Of a stretch of DNA of 27,533 nt, positions 12,543 through 22,426 are shown piece by piece. The notes beneath the pieces are model-generated. The model had not been told where the DNA came from and made no database searches. It saw only the letters and a list, made by a program, of their open reading frames with translations. Source of the stretch: Oehlia diaphana (lineage: Eukaryota > Glomeromycota > Glomeromycetes > Glomerales > Glomeraceae); NCBI GenBank assembly GCA_003833135.1, contig QZLH01000090.1:124768-152300 (forward strand), given 5' to 3'. Numbering within the stretch: the stretch's first letter is position 1; each line of letters begins with the position of its first letter. The position numbers and the translations under genes were made by a program.

Positions 12543-12570
12543 CGAATAATTTTTTAACGATAATTATTCG
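12543..12570. promoter_or_regulatory. Inverted repeat upstream of the ABC transporter
   Basis: Perfect 9-bp arms CGAATAATT / AATTATTCG with a 10-bp spacer, about 85 bp upstream of the transporter ATG. It could be a factor-binding site or a chance structure in AT-rich DNA. No TATA or initiator can be assigned with confidence. Confidence 0.25.
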
Positions 12571-13880
12571 ATAAAAAAAAAAGCTTAATAAATTAGCTCT
12601 ATATATATACGAATTTTAAATGAAATCGATTAACTAAAAATATAAGATTATTTGTTACATTTAAGATAATTGTAATTTTACGAGATGAATAAACTTTGTG
12701 TACCATAATCCGGTAAAATAAATTAACCGGAAACATGACGGAAATTGACGTTTTCTTAGATGGTCGCAGTATCTTTCTTGAATTGCACATTTGGTAATTT
12801 CTAAAACGAGCTTTTTAATTATTATTATATTGAGATAATGTGAATGTAAAAATGGATAAATGAAGAGTTATTTTTGGAAATCCATTTATTATTTACGATC
12901 ATTTACAAAGTTGATCCACTTGCCAAAATAAGTGACACAAGACAAGAAATCTTCATACCATTTCTTAGTAAGAATAAAAAAACGGTCATTATTCTATAAA
13001 TTAATTTGTATTGTCTTGAATGGTTACAATGGTTATAAAGTTTGAAAATCTATTGCATTATTGGTATGAACATGTGGTGAAACTTACACAACCGCAGCAC
13101 AATAAGGTTACATTTAGCCGTACTGCCGTAGCCGATAAGGATTTCGAGGCGCATCCGCTCTAAGTATTTAGATATTTAAGAAAATTCTTGCCCTTTTTCA
13201 TTTATTAATTTAATATTCAAAGGTTATAATATTAATAATAATTAATTTTCTTTTTTTCTTCATTTCATTTTTGTTATTAGGATAAATCTTTTAAATTGAA
13301 ATAAGTCAAAATGACCAGATATTGTGTAATACTCAGCAGCCTCATAATCATTAACAAAGAAAATAAATCGTTATTAAAAATTCGTTAGTTTAATGGATAT
13401 ATAGTTCTACGCAAGGTGATACGAATGTTCGGATGTCCGTCCGGTAAGTGATGTTGTACAATAATAAAACCCTTCCATTCCTAGTAAGTTATATAAATTA
13501 TAAAAAATGATCCGATTGGCTACAGTAAGTATGATCAATTGATTCTACTAAATAATTTATTTATGAATGAAATTTTTGTTTTTTTTTATTGAAAAATAGG
13601 TTTCTTTTATTTACTTTATAAACAATAAAATTTTTAATTTTTTTATTATAAAATATTTTTTTTAAAAAAAACAAATAAATAAATAAGACGAAACCTAGTA
13701 TATAGGATGATCAGTGGTTACACAACTACATATCAATAATTTTATACTTCTTAAATAATTAATGGACCATCTGTCCATATTGCTGAATATACAGTTATAA
13801 GACCTAATAAATGCACAGTATACTCGAAAGAGGGTTTAAAATTTCTATTCTTTAATTATCTTACCTTTACTATTTATTCT
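12571..13880. other. Intergenic region with no gene seen
   Basis: No frame longer than about 60 codons, no domain and no intact RNA gene. About 13380-13445 has a tRNA-like A-box (TTAGTTTAATGG) and a poor B-box (GTTCGGATGTCC), but it does not fold into a cloverleaf. The first part presumably includes the promoter of the ABC transporter. Confidence 0.5.
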
Positions 13881-13904
13881 CTTACCATAAGCGCAGCCTC
13901 TATT

Positions 13905-14490
13905 AAAGCTCCGTACGAGCAGAGCTCAAGCCGCAGCTCGCAATACATCAAGCTAATGAGACAGCTCACAAGCTATGTATAACTATTTTTTATTTATGAT
14001 AGATCCATTAAATTGTCTGGCCGTTCCGTATTTTTTTTATTGAAGAAAAAAAAGTCAACAATCGTCATAAAAAAATTATTAAAAAAAGAAAAGTATTGAT
14101 CAGCCGGAATAGATAATTCCATTAGACTATCCGGACGATCCGTTTTTTTCGTTAAAAAAAATGGTTTTATACTAAAAAAGATTTTTTTTTTTATTATAAA
14201 CAGATTCCAATTACTTTTTTTCTATTAAAAATCAGAACTTTTTATTAAATATAATGAGATAGTGTATTGATTTTTTCGGGCCAAGCCAAGGCTTGGCTCG
14301 AAAAATTAAATCGACTTTTTTTAATAAACAAAAATTCCAAAGTTTTTTTTTTAAAAAAAAAAAGATTTATAAAGTCGTTCTATAAAAAAAACAAGCTTAA
14401 GCTTTACTTGGCTCATCAGCTTGGCATAGCTCAACACTAGCTTGGAAAAAGCCAAGATCAACACCAAGAGCTAAGCCAAGTCAGCTCGAT
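13905..14490. repeat. AGCT-rich repeat block with central palindrome
   Basis: Two clusters dense in AGCT, at about 13905-13980 and about 14395-14490, flank an A/T-rich core. The right cluster contains an imperfect inverted repeat (14407-14424 against 14464-14480). The core holds two imperfect direct repeats of about 45 bp (about 13999-14044 and 14111-14155, sharing GATAGAT..CCATTA..GGxCG(T/A)TCCGT) and the palindrome at 14272-14305. The arrangement suggests a non-coding mobile repeat. I cannot name a family. Confidence 0.5.
14272..14305. repeat. 34-bp near-perfect palindrome
   Basis: Two 16-base arms, one mismatch, a 2-base AA loop. The arm core is GGCCAAGCC / GGCTTGGCT, which repeats the GCTTGGCT words found in the flanking AGCT clusters. 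It could extrude as a cruciform or fold as an RNA hairpin. Confidence 0.85.
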
Positions 14491-14499
14491 TGGAGTTTT

Positions 14500-15090
14500 A
14501 GAGACATCATCATCATCAAAAAGCACTTCATCATTCTGGTAGGATGTTGGTCTAATCAAACTATCACTTTATACATCGCCTAAATTAAAATGATCATTAG
14601 TGTCTGCAACCATTAGTATATGTATCTTTATCATCAACAAACACCTAATGCATACAACGATGATTCCGGTCAAACACCCATATGACTCAATAGAAACAGC
14701 TTTCTCTTGGATGCAAACCACACTACTACAGCCGTTCGTGAACCCTACAATACTAACCATCCCTAGGCTGTAAAATAATACACACCTTAAGGTAATGTAT
14801 CTCTAAATTTTCTTCACCTAACTTTTGCTAAGGCACATCTACTTCAACAAAGAAAACTTGATTTCTTTTAGTCATTTCATTGAAAATAGAGCCTTACCCC
14901 AGGCTAGGGGCACATACTAGTCAAAAATACTTTGATTTTTTATACTTAAAAAACACCTAGAAAGCATCTTACACAATTATTCCACCTATCAAACAAATGT
15001 AACCCTCACATAACACTATACCGCACCGAAAAATTCCTAACCGCCCAAGGGATGGAGAGTGTGTACAAGAGAGAAACAGAAGGATATATT
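14500..15090. other. Strand-skewed decayed sequence, perhaps an old - strand gene
   Basis: The + strand is poor in G and rich in A/C; the - strand is correspondingly rich in T/G. The - strand has an ATG frame at 14569-14760 that is followed, after a stop, by more open codons with an acidic run (FDDDDVSK). I recognise no domain. Bases 14893-14910 hold a short GC-rich palindromic patch (CCCCAGGCTAGGGG). Confidence 0.3.
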
Positions 15091-15327
15091 AACCCAGCAA
15101 AATAAAAAAATATGTATATCTATAAAAATAAAATATAAAATATATTTTGAAAGAAAACTTTAAAAAGAAAGGGGTAAATATGGAAATAAGAAAGAATTGA
15201 GATTGGAATGATTTTTTTCTTAGTAGAAAATTCATAGGTTTTGTATCTAAAGCTTTTTTTTTAATATTACCAAGTAGAATAGTGTTATGCGAAATTAGAC
15301 AATGTTGAAATTTCAACTTTAAAAATT

Positions 15328-15350
15328 ATATAGTACCATGAGTACTATAT
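15328..15350. repeat. Short perfect inverted repeat
   Basis: Arms ATATAGTAC / GTACTATAT (9 bp) around a 5-base loop. Confidence 0.7.
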
Positions 15351-15533
15351 CAATATAGAGGGACTTAATATATGAGTTATAACCACCACTTAAATATGCT
15401 AAATTTTAAAATCAATGACTTAGAGGGATACTATAGGCAATGCTATTTAATAAAGTGTCTATTAACCTAAATATTAGAAAAATATTGTACATTTTCACGT
15501 AAGAAGCAAAAATGTCATTCTTGATATGTTCAT

Positions 15534-15592
15534 AGTATGATTCTTAATAGACATATATGTGTTTTTGTTATAAATATATCAAGAATCATACT
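15534..15592. repeat. Small inverted-repeat element, 12-bp perfect arms
   Basis: AGTATGATTCTT at 15534-15545 and its exact reverse complement at 15581-15592. The arms continue imperfectly inward, and the centre contains ACATATATGT. A further copy of TTCTTGATAT lies just outside on the left. It could be a very short MITE remnant. Confidence 0.5.
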
Positions 15593-15709
15593 TTTGCCAG
15601 AGGACATTCGGATTTCGGACATTGCATACTAACCTAATAACTCTTTTTTTCGTCAAAAAAAAAAAAAGTATCAAAAATTAAAACGCCGAAATGAAACTCC
15701 CCCGCTAAC

Positions 15710-15905
15710 ACCATCAAAAAAGTTCGGATTTGGCCCGCATTACGGCGTTATACACTAATACGTGAAATAAACAGTGACGTGACGAATAATTTTTTACTTA
15801 CTCGAAAAAAACTAATTCCCCCAGATATATAAACAGTGAAACTCGGCCGGGTGTGACGATGTGACGAATATTTTCACGGTCACGTGCCCGAGCTTTTTTG
15901 ATGGT
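15710..15905. mobile_element. MITE-like element with terminal inverted repeats
   Basis: The ends at 15710-15727 and 15888-15905 are inverted copies of ACCATCAAAAAAG(T/C)TCGG with one mismatch in 18. The interior has two direct copies of a GTGACG..GTGACGAATA motif (about 15771-15790 and 15852-15873) and several CACGTG-like words. The size of about 196 bp and the absence of coding sequence fit a miniature inverted-repeat element. I could not identify a clear target-site duplication. Confidence 0.5.
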
Positions 15906-15931
15906 AAAGCTGCCATATCCGCCGATCTATA

Positions 15932-15943
15932 CCCTAACCCTAA
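15932..15943. repeat. Two telomere-like CCCTAA units
   Basis: CCCTAACCCTAA occurs once. Two units are too few to claim a telomeric insertion; chance or an old repair scar is possible. Confidence 0.5.
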
Positions 15944-16181
15944 TTTTTTGAGATAACCCCAAATTTGTAGACCAATCATAGTGTAGGTCAATCAATTTGA
16001 TATGACCGGCTAATAATCGTAATACACATAATCGGCAATAAAAAACTATAAAAAATATTCGCGTTTAATTGATAATTAACGTGTAACAAAATGTACATTT
16101 ATAGATGATCCGATAATCCATGGCAAAATGCACGGCTATAATTTTTTTTTAAAAAAATAAAGTAAACCTTTATTTTTACAA

Positions 16182-18467
16182 ATGGTAATAGTTGAGGAAA
16201 TTGGAGATTATCCAGAAGATAAAATTATTATTTATAAACAGAAGAATGAAAAGAGAATAGTTAGTCGGAGTTTTACCTATAAAATAATTACGGTAGGAAA
16301 ATATCTGGATAAAAAGATTCTTCAAGTTACTCATGCACCAAACCGTTATCCTATTCCTGATGGTTACAAAATACAAACAAGCTGGGAACGTGGAGAAGAA
16401 AACAAGGTAATCCAATGTATAATTACATATCAAGACAATAGGCCTTTATATTGTATACAATATGGTGAAAACTTTAATGAACAAGTTTTTTCTAAGTTGT
16501 CAGCTACCAATGCTGCTGATTTATTACATAAGGTAAAGTGGTTATAATTAAATAAATATGTTCAAGTATACCATTAATTTTATTAATTTATAATTTTTCT
16601 GTAGAAATTTACAGAAAATAAAGCAAAAACATCAGGAATTTTACTTTTTGGATTACAACTGAATAAATTAAAAGAATATCGAGAAATGAAATCAGTCAAA
16701 CTACATGCAAAGATTTTGAAGCCTGCTAGTGAGTTGACAACTTCTGGATTAACAAAACGAGCAACAAAGATAGCATTTAAAATGTCAGAACAATTTTCAG
16801 AAATTGCCAATGATTATTATCTTTCAGAAGATGTTCCATTATTGGAATCAATAGAATTTAGTGTTAAAGATAAAAGATATGATATCGATTATGGAAAAGA
16901 AAATCAAGATTTGAAACATAAAAAAGAAGTTGCAATTGTAAGAGCAATGGATAAAAGCAGGATTTCACGTGATGGCTATAGATATCTTACGGCAATTGAA
17001 CCAAATTTACCAAAAGAATGTGCAATATCTGAACAAAAAGTTTTTATTAACAATTTAATGGAACAAAATGTTAAAATTAAAGTTATTAATATTAAAGCAA
17101 TAGCAGCAGTAGATCCTGATGAAGTAGCACATATTACAGACGAAAATATTGTAGAAACAGTTATTAATTCAGTGGGTAAAGCGGGAGTTCGAAGTATTAA
17201 GGAAATTTTAATATTTCTTATACCAAGTTTAGTTAAAAAAAATATTTTAAATCCATCACAACCTATTATTTCGATTAGAATTTCAGGAGATGGAAGGAAT
17301 GTTGGCCGAAAAGTTAAGCATGTTATGATTACATTTGCAATTCTTAACCATAGAAAAGTTCTTTTTTCTCCTGAATATCATTACACTATTATTCTTTATC
17401 CCAGATCTGAAGAATATAATATTTTGGATATAACTACAAGGTTACTAAGAGAAGAATTATGGCAGCTCAAAAATCAAGGACTTATTATTGGTAGTGTACA
17501 TTGGAAATTTGAATTTTATTTTTCTTCTGATTGGAAGTTCTTAATTACCTGTTTAGGATTTAATTCTCCAACAAGTAATTATTTTTGCCCTTGGTGTTTA
17601 ATTAAAAAGAATCAACATAGCGATTTAAATGCTAATTGGACAATCTCCAAAAATATGAATAATTTGAGAAATAATTGTACCCTTTATCCAGGTCATCATA
17701 AAAAACCGTTGTTTGATATGATTGAAATAGAAAATTATTTAGTTGATGAATTGCATGTTATGTTAAGAATTACTGATAGGCTTTGGAGTTTAGTAATACA
17801 TGAAGTAATTGAATCTGGATATTTTGATATAGCGCGTGAAGTTATTATTAAAGAAATGCAGCGAATTGGTGTTCGCTTTCAATTTTGGCAAGAAAGAGAT
17901 TCTAACAAATGGTCATATACTTCACTTATGGGTCAAGAAAAACTTAAAGTGCTATGTAATTTTAACTTAGAAACAATTCTAGAACCTGCTCGAGCAAAAA
18001 TGATACGAAAATTATGGGATGATTTTAATAATCTTTATAGTGCTTTAAAAAATAAAAATACTGATCCTATTGAATTTCAATCAGCTGCTAAAGTATGGCT
18101 TAATTATTTTCTTACTCCTTCAATCGGAAATCCTAAAGATTCTGATTTTATTAAAGGCCTTTATCGACCTGTTGATGTCACTCCATACATGCATGTATTA
18201 GTATGGCATATATGGGAATTTATGGAAAAACATAATAAATGGGGTATTAAATCTTTTTCATGTTCTCCAGTTGAAAAGAAGAACCATATGCATGTATCAT
18301 TTTTTTTTCGCAAAACTATGAAAGATGGAGGTAAAATTATTAATTCTAAGGCTGCAATAGTAGAAATTCTTGAAGAAGAAAACAGATCACTTTATGAATT
18401 ATCTGATAATATTTCTTTTATTTGTGATAGACCTCAAAAAATTCGAACCATTAATAAAAAAAATTAA
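16182..18467 (+). CDS. Putative DDE transposase with RAG1/Transib-like zinc-binding core
   Basis: Two exons, 16182-16532 and 16605-18467, with a 72-bp GT-AG intron (2214 coding bases, 737 residues). The start is the first ATG of the open frame, in an ACAAATGG context. I recognise the general pattern from uncharacterised repetitive proteins of glomeromycetes and some invertebrates. Residues that look catalytic or metal-binding are D346 in SGDGRN, D426 in FSSDWKF, CPWC with C445/C448, DELH at 498-501, HVLVWH with H647/H652, and E674 in PVEKKNH. D-to-first-C is 19 residues, His-x4-His precedes the Glu by 22 residues, and DELH sits between. RAG1 has the same order and nearly the same spacing. Residues 1-300 have no domain I can name. 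The family would cut and paste DNA in the nucleus. The frame is fully open, so the gene is recent or under selection. No terminal repeats were found around it. Confidence 0.8.
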
Positions 18468-18534
18468 ACCTAATGGTAAATTTAATAAGATTTCACATTT
18501 TATATTTTTATTATTCTATATAAATTTCTATTTT

Positions 18535-19248
18535 TCAATTTAGACTTCTAATTTGAGATATATAAAAATTCATAGTAATATGTCCAGCATAACAAAAATT
18601 ATCGTTAATTTCATGCTCCTTTTTTTCCTTCCATTCAATAACAACTTCCCCCCTTTTGTAACGAGATTTTTTTTTTATATTTGCCTTGCAGGCTACTCTT
18701 TGATTAGCAAGTACAGCCAAAGGATTGGTCTCACGTATTTTTATTCTATTGTGTTCAGAAAAATTACACGATTCATTTGGTTGATCTAGTAAAATTATAT
18801 ACGTTTTTTGATCTTGATCATAATGTTTTATTGACCAATGCTCATCATTAAAAATATAATTTAGTTGTTTTTTTCCCCAACTCCCTTTAAAAAAACATTT
18901 GTAAATCCCTCTCTTGGCTTGAAAAGTATGAATAAATCCACGAAAAATAGAGAAAAATTGACTTTTCGTACAGGGAAAAGAAACTGTCTGACGTCCAGCT
19001 CTGGTGTGATTTTTGCTTAATTTCTTATGAATATAATATACAAAAATTTCTTGAAATTCTTTAATTGTTCGTGATGGTAATATGTCTATATGTTCTGTAG
19101 GTCTATTGTATTTACTGATAGTTTTGCGATGTAGTAACAAGCCACATTCTGAATGAAATGAACGAAGGCATACTTTACAAATAAAATTTGGCGAAGAAGG
19201 TGTTTGGAAAGAAGAGGAAAGATTACTAGAACTTGAATTTGACTCCAT
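18535..19248 (-). CDS. Atypical C2H2-like zinc-finger protein, convergent with the transposase
   Basis: A single-exon frame of 237 residues. After a serine-rich tail comes one finger-like motif: C24-x2-C27-x12-H40. The second histidine expected about four residues on is replaced by Ile, so the finger has only three standard ligands and may use another or be non-functional. The rest is a compact, mostly hydrophilic domain with conserved-looking aromatic and cysteine residues (TVSFPCT, YKCFF, FCYAGHI) that I cannot assign. I recall similar proteins as a multicopy glomeromycete family but no function. The stop codons of this gene and of the transposase at 16182-18467 are only 67 bp apart, tail to tail. 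That suggests they travel together, with this protein as an accessory or target-recognition factor. This role is inference. Confidence 0.7.
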   Translation of the reverse strand: MESNSSSSNLSSSFQTPSSPNFICKVCLRSFHSECGLLLHRKTISKYNRPTEHIDILPSRTIKEFQEIFVYYIHKKLSKNHTRAGRQTVSFPCTKSQFFSIFRGFIHTFQAKRGIYKCFFKGSWGKKQLNYIFNDEHWSIKHYDQDQKTYIILLDQPNESCNFSEHNRIKIRETNPLAVLANQRVACKANIKKKSRYKRGEVVIEWKEKKEHEINDNFCYAGHITMNFYISQIRSLN

Positions 19249-20539
19249 TACGTTAACTATAAAATTATAAATATGAATTTATTAATAATAGCGTTAAAGA
19301 CATTTTACAGAACAAATAAAGATAAAATAACGTTTTAAAAAATAGTTTTATTATTACATTTACGCTTACACAACTAAAATATTGTCTAATTAACAAATAC
19401 CTTCTTGAAAAAAGCTTTGTATTTATGAGTTTTGACTAAGAAAATTATGAAAAAAATATTAATATGTGTAAAACGAACAACAGGCTTTAAAAGCAAAATA
19501 AAGCGATATTTAACCAAGTATAATTAAATACCTTAATGGACATTGCCTTGTTAAAAAGTTTGGATGGGTTTTGAAAAGCGTCGATAGGTTAGACGCGGTT
19601 TTTACTATGTATTTTTTTTTTTAGTACACGAACATTATTTTTGATGGGCCTTATCTGTTATTAAATTTAGTTTATCGGTCACCTGTTATTTGTTACACCA
19701 AAAAATCATATTGAATAAATCCATTTTAAGGACCACAAATTCGGCCCAATTCTAAGGATCGGCAGATATGCCCTTTTGAAGTGTTGAAGTCCGGATATGC
19801 ATCTGATTATGGAAACCAACTAGAATAAAACAAAATGGAAATAATTATTAGAATCAGTGATTTGCATTACCCGGATATGGTTGATCAGCAATGCGCTCCT
19901 GAATTAATGTAACGTCTGTATTACATTTTTGTTCATTTTGAATAGAGGTATTTCAGGAGGCTAAAAAGAACACTTGTTCTGAATGTGTTTCGTAACATAT
20001 ACATTATGTTCCTCTGGTATTTCTCTAGTTCTAATTACTGGTTGGCTGTTTCAACGTAAACAAGACATAAATAACATTTCACAGAAACACTTACCATAAT
20101 AAAACGAGTATAGTTTTCTGACAGGACATGAAATGTTTTAATCAAATGCATTAAGTATATGTTCTTTTCGGTTTCGTTTTATCCCAATTTTTTCGTGAAT
20201 TACCTTTCATGTAACCCAAACAAGGATTACTTACAATTTCTATTTCTAGAATAAACACAGATTGGTCTACAAAGAATTACTGTTTATCTTCGTTATAATG
20301 CAATACGAGACAGGTTACATGGAGTTATTTTTTTGTCATGAGAGAAAGTAATCATTGGCTGTCTTAAATGAACAGATCAGGTGTCACGACTTCGTTGAAT
20401 TGTATACAAAACGAAAAATAGAGTCGGCTTTTTCCTGATTGAAGTTCCTGGGTGTGCGTTTTCTCCATACTATGGAGGCTATGTGCTACGATTTTTTATC
20501 TCATAATTTTCATTTAAAAATATGGCACTGCTATAAAAA
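19249..20539. other. Intergenic region with no gene seen
   Basis: There are no long frames or domains. A small hairpin (GCGTC / GACGC, 9-base loop) lies at about 19578-19596. Base composition shifts toward less extreme AT at about 19550 and stays so to the right edge. The last bases contain TATAAAAAATGG at the start of the next gene, too close to the ATG to be a normal TATA box. Confidence 0.45.
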
Positions 20540-22426
20540 ATGGATCGCATGAAAACTGGCAATCGATTATTCGGTGACCTATACGCCATTGAGAAGTTAT
20601 ACGATAAGGAGACATTGTCTACGAAATTAATAGTACAAGACAATACAGACAGTGGCTATAGAGTATTTGACTCCTGTCAAAAATTTTGGGATTATAGTGA
20701 AATAGTTCCAGAGCATTTACGGTGTTTCTCTGAAATAATATACGAGAATGCGCTCCAGACTCCGAAAATACAAGTAGGTTTCTCTTCTCGAACTCGGATC
20801 CCAAAGGGTGAACTAGTTAATATTATTAGACAACTTCTTAGTGGAATGTTAGAAGAATTTCGTAATGGTTATGGGGACTGCACAAACGTACCTAAATCTT
20901 TGAGTGATCTTGTAGTTATGGAAGAAAGTGGACGGAATACTCTGGGGGTTTGGTCATATAATTATCATATACAACCTACCACATTTTATGTGGCTAACCA
21001 CAAAGAAGCGAAAAAGTTTGCCTATAATGTCCAAAGGCGGATGCCTAGAGATATTGGCTACTCTTTCGACCCCTGCTATCTTAATTCTATACAATGTGTT
21101 CGTATCTTAAGATCTACCTATCTTAAACAACCCCTTTACAAGAAAATTTCCCCTCTTAGTCGATACCTAGGGACAGCTGTTGATATTCATCGGGACAATC
21201 TTTTCGTTAACAAATCTTTGATTGTTGATTACATTGACAATTCTGGTCCAACAATAAATAATAACGTGAAAGTAGACTGTGTTCTGTCGATTTCATCTCG
21301 AAATAGCATCTTGGATCAGGAAGATTGTCCGAACAAATTGTATACCGATTCTCTTCGAGATCCCCAATCATGCCTGGAGAGTACTCATGAGTGCGAGATA
21401 CAAAATGATATTAATGCTAAGAGTGTCCATGGTGTTGTCTGTGCCATCACCATTGGTGAGACGGATCATGCTTCTCAGTTACCCAACAACGATCCTCCAC
21501 AAGTATCACCAGAAAATGCTAACATCGGTCACGAAGCAACTAACACATATCAAGATACAAATATCAATCAAGACATACACATAGAGCAGTCGAACATTAA
21601 AATAGCAACGGGAGATAACTCTATGGTAGTGAGTGACACTAAACCAGAAAAGTACGACAAAGAGAAAAAGACTACTATTACTGCTTCATCGATTTTCTCA
21701 AGAGAAAATTGTTTGCAACTAGAAGAGATCCATCACACGGTATGCCAGACTGTTAATACTATATTAGCAGACGAAAAAATAAGACACCCCCGCAGTTACG
21801 TGTCAACTACCAATTATAGTAATCTAAACCATATTTCTAGCTGTACCACAATAAATCTGCGACAAAATCAGGATAATACTTACTCACAGACAAGTTTTCC
21901 ACCGCATATGTGCAAAAGTGTAATTACACGACAAAATGTATATGGTGAGGGAACCTACTGTAGCAAACAAGATAGCAAAATAGTTGCCAACTCGAGCATT
22001 CCTAATAAAAAATCTCCGTTACTTATTTCTAGTAGTACCTCCAGACCCTTGGCTAGACGAACTCGAAAGATAGACTATGGTGGGAAATTATTGCTTTCAT
22101 TTGTTATTCTGTGCTCAAATGGAATGATGTCCAACCATAATTTGTGTCGTGCGATAATGCATTCATCCAATACTAATAAAAGTACATTCGCTCGAATACC
22201 TTTCACAATGCAACATAAATACACAATCATGGAATTTTACGAAACTATATGCTCTAGCTTGTTAGTAACAAATAAGTTGCAGGATACTGGTATCAAAATA
22301 ATAATACATTCATGTGGAATCATCCAAAACAAGGACAAGCGCAGGAAATTGGGTTGCAAATCAGAATCTTCAGAGTCTTACCTTCCCATCATTAAAAATG
22401 AAATATACCAATTTAATCCCACATGA
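20540..22426 (+). CDS. Archaeo-eukaryotic primase (C962R-like) domain protein, probably inactive
   Basis: A single open frame of 628 residues; ATG in AAAAAATGG context. Residues about 45-205 resemble the archaeo-eukaryotic primase domain of the large DNA-virus (NCLDV, C962R-like) and herpesvirus clade. There is CFSEII at 62-67, a Y-H-I strand at 142-144, then a helix with HKEAKKFA at 154-161, D177-P-C-Y180, and SIQCVRI at 183-189. I recall many annotated C962R-like primase proteins in Rhizophagus. Two key places look altered. The Asp-x-Asp expected just after residue 76 reads QVGFSS, and the Ser of the Ser-x-His motif is N141. The carboxy-terminal 400 residues are low-complexity, rich in N, S and T, with no helicase motif. 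Either an inactive paralogue or a domesticated, virus- or transposon-derived protein. Codon use is less AT-biased than that of the channel gene. Confidence 0.65.
   Translation: MDRMKTGNRLFGDLYAIEKLYDKETLSTKLIVQDNTDSGYRVFDSCQKFWDYSEIVPEHLRCFSEIIYENALQTPKIQVGFSSRTRIPKGELVNIIRQLLSGMLEEFRNGYGDCTNVPKSLSDLVVMEESGRNTLGVWSYNYHIQPTTFYVANHKEAKKFAYNVQRRMPRDIGYSFDPCYLNSIQCVRILRSTYLKQPLYKKISPLSRYLGTAVDIHRDNLFVNKSLIVDYIDNSGPTINNNVKVDCVLSISSRNSILDQEDCPNKLYTDSLRDPQSCLESTHECEIQNDINAKSVHGVVCAITIGETDHASQLPNNDPPQVSPENANIGHEATNTYQDTNINQDIHIEQSNIKIATGDNSMVVSDTKPEKYDKEKKTTITASSIFSRENCLQLEEIHHTVCQTVNTILADEKIRHPRSYVSTTNYSNLNHISSCTTINLRQNQDNTYSQTSFPPHMCKSVITRQNVYGEGTYCSKQDSKIVANSSIPNKKSPLLISSSTSRPLARRTRKIDYGGKLLLSFVILCSNGMMSNHNLCRAIMHSSNTNKSTFARIPFTMQHKYTIMEFYETICSSLLVTNKLQDTGIKIIIHSCGIIQNKDKRRKLGCKSESSESYLPIIKNEIYQFNPT

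Noticed and set aside
13380..13445. tRNA gene or tRNA-derived SINE (A-box TTAGTTTAATGG, B-box-like GTTCGGATGTCC)
   Set aside because: No acceptor-stem pairing, no proper anticodon arm, and the B-box has an additional base. Reported only as a resemblance.
15932..15943. Interstitial telomere
   Set aside because: Only two CCCTAA units. Not enough to call, so it is listed only as a short repeat.
18553..18789. + strand frame of 78 codons
   Set aside because: Lies entirely opposite the intact zinc-finger-like gene on the - strand and has no domain; a shadow frame.
19249..19700. Terminal inverted repeat matching the region 15900-16180 for a transposase element
   Set aside because: Compared by eye in both orientations, including CACTA- and CACAGTG-like ends. 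Only scattered short AT-rich matches were found.
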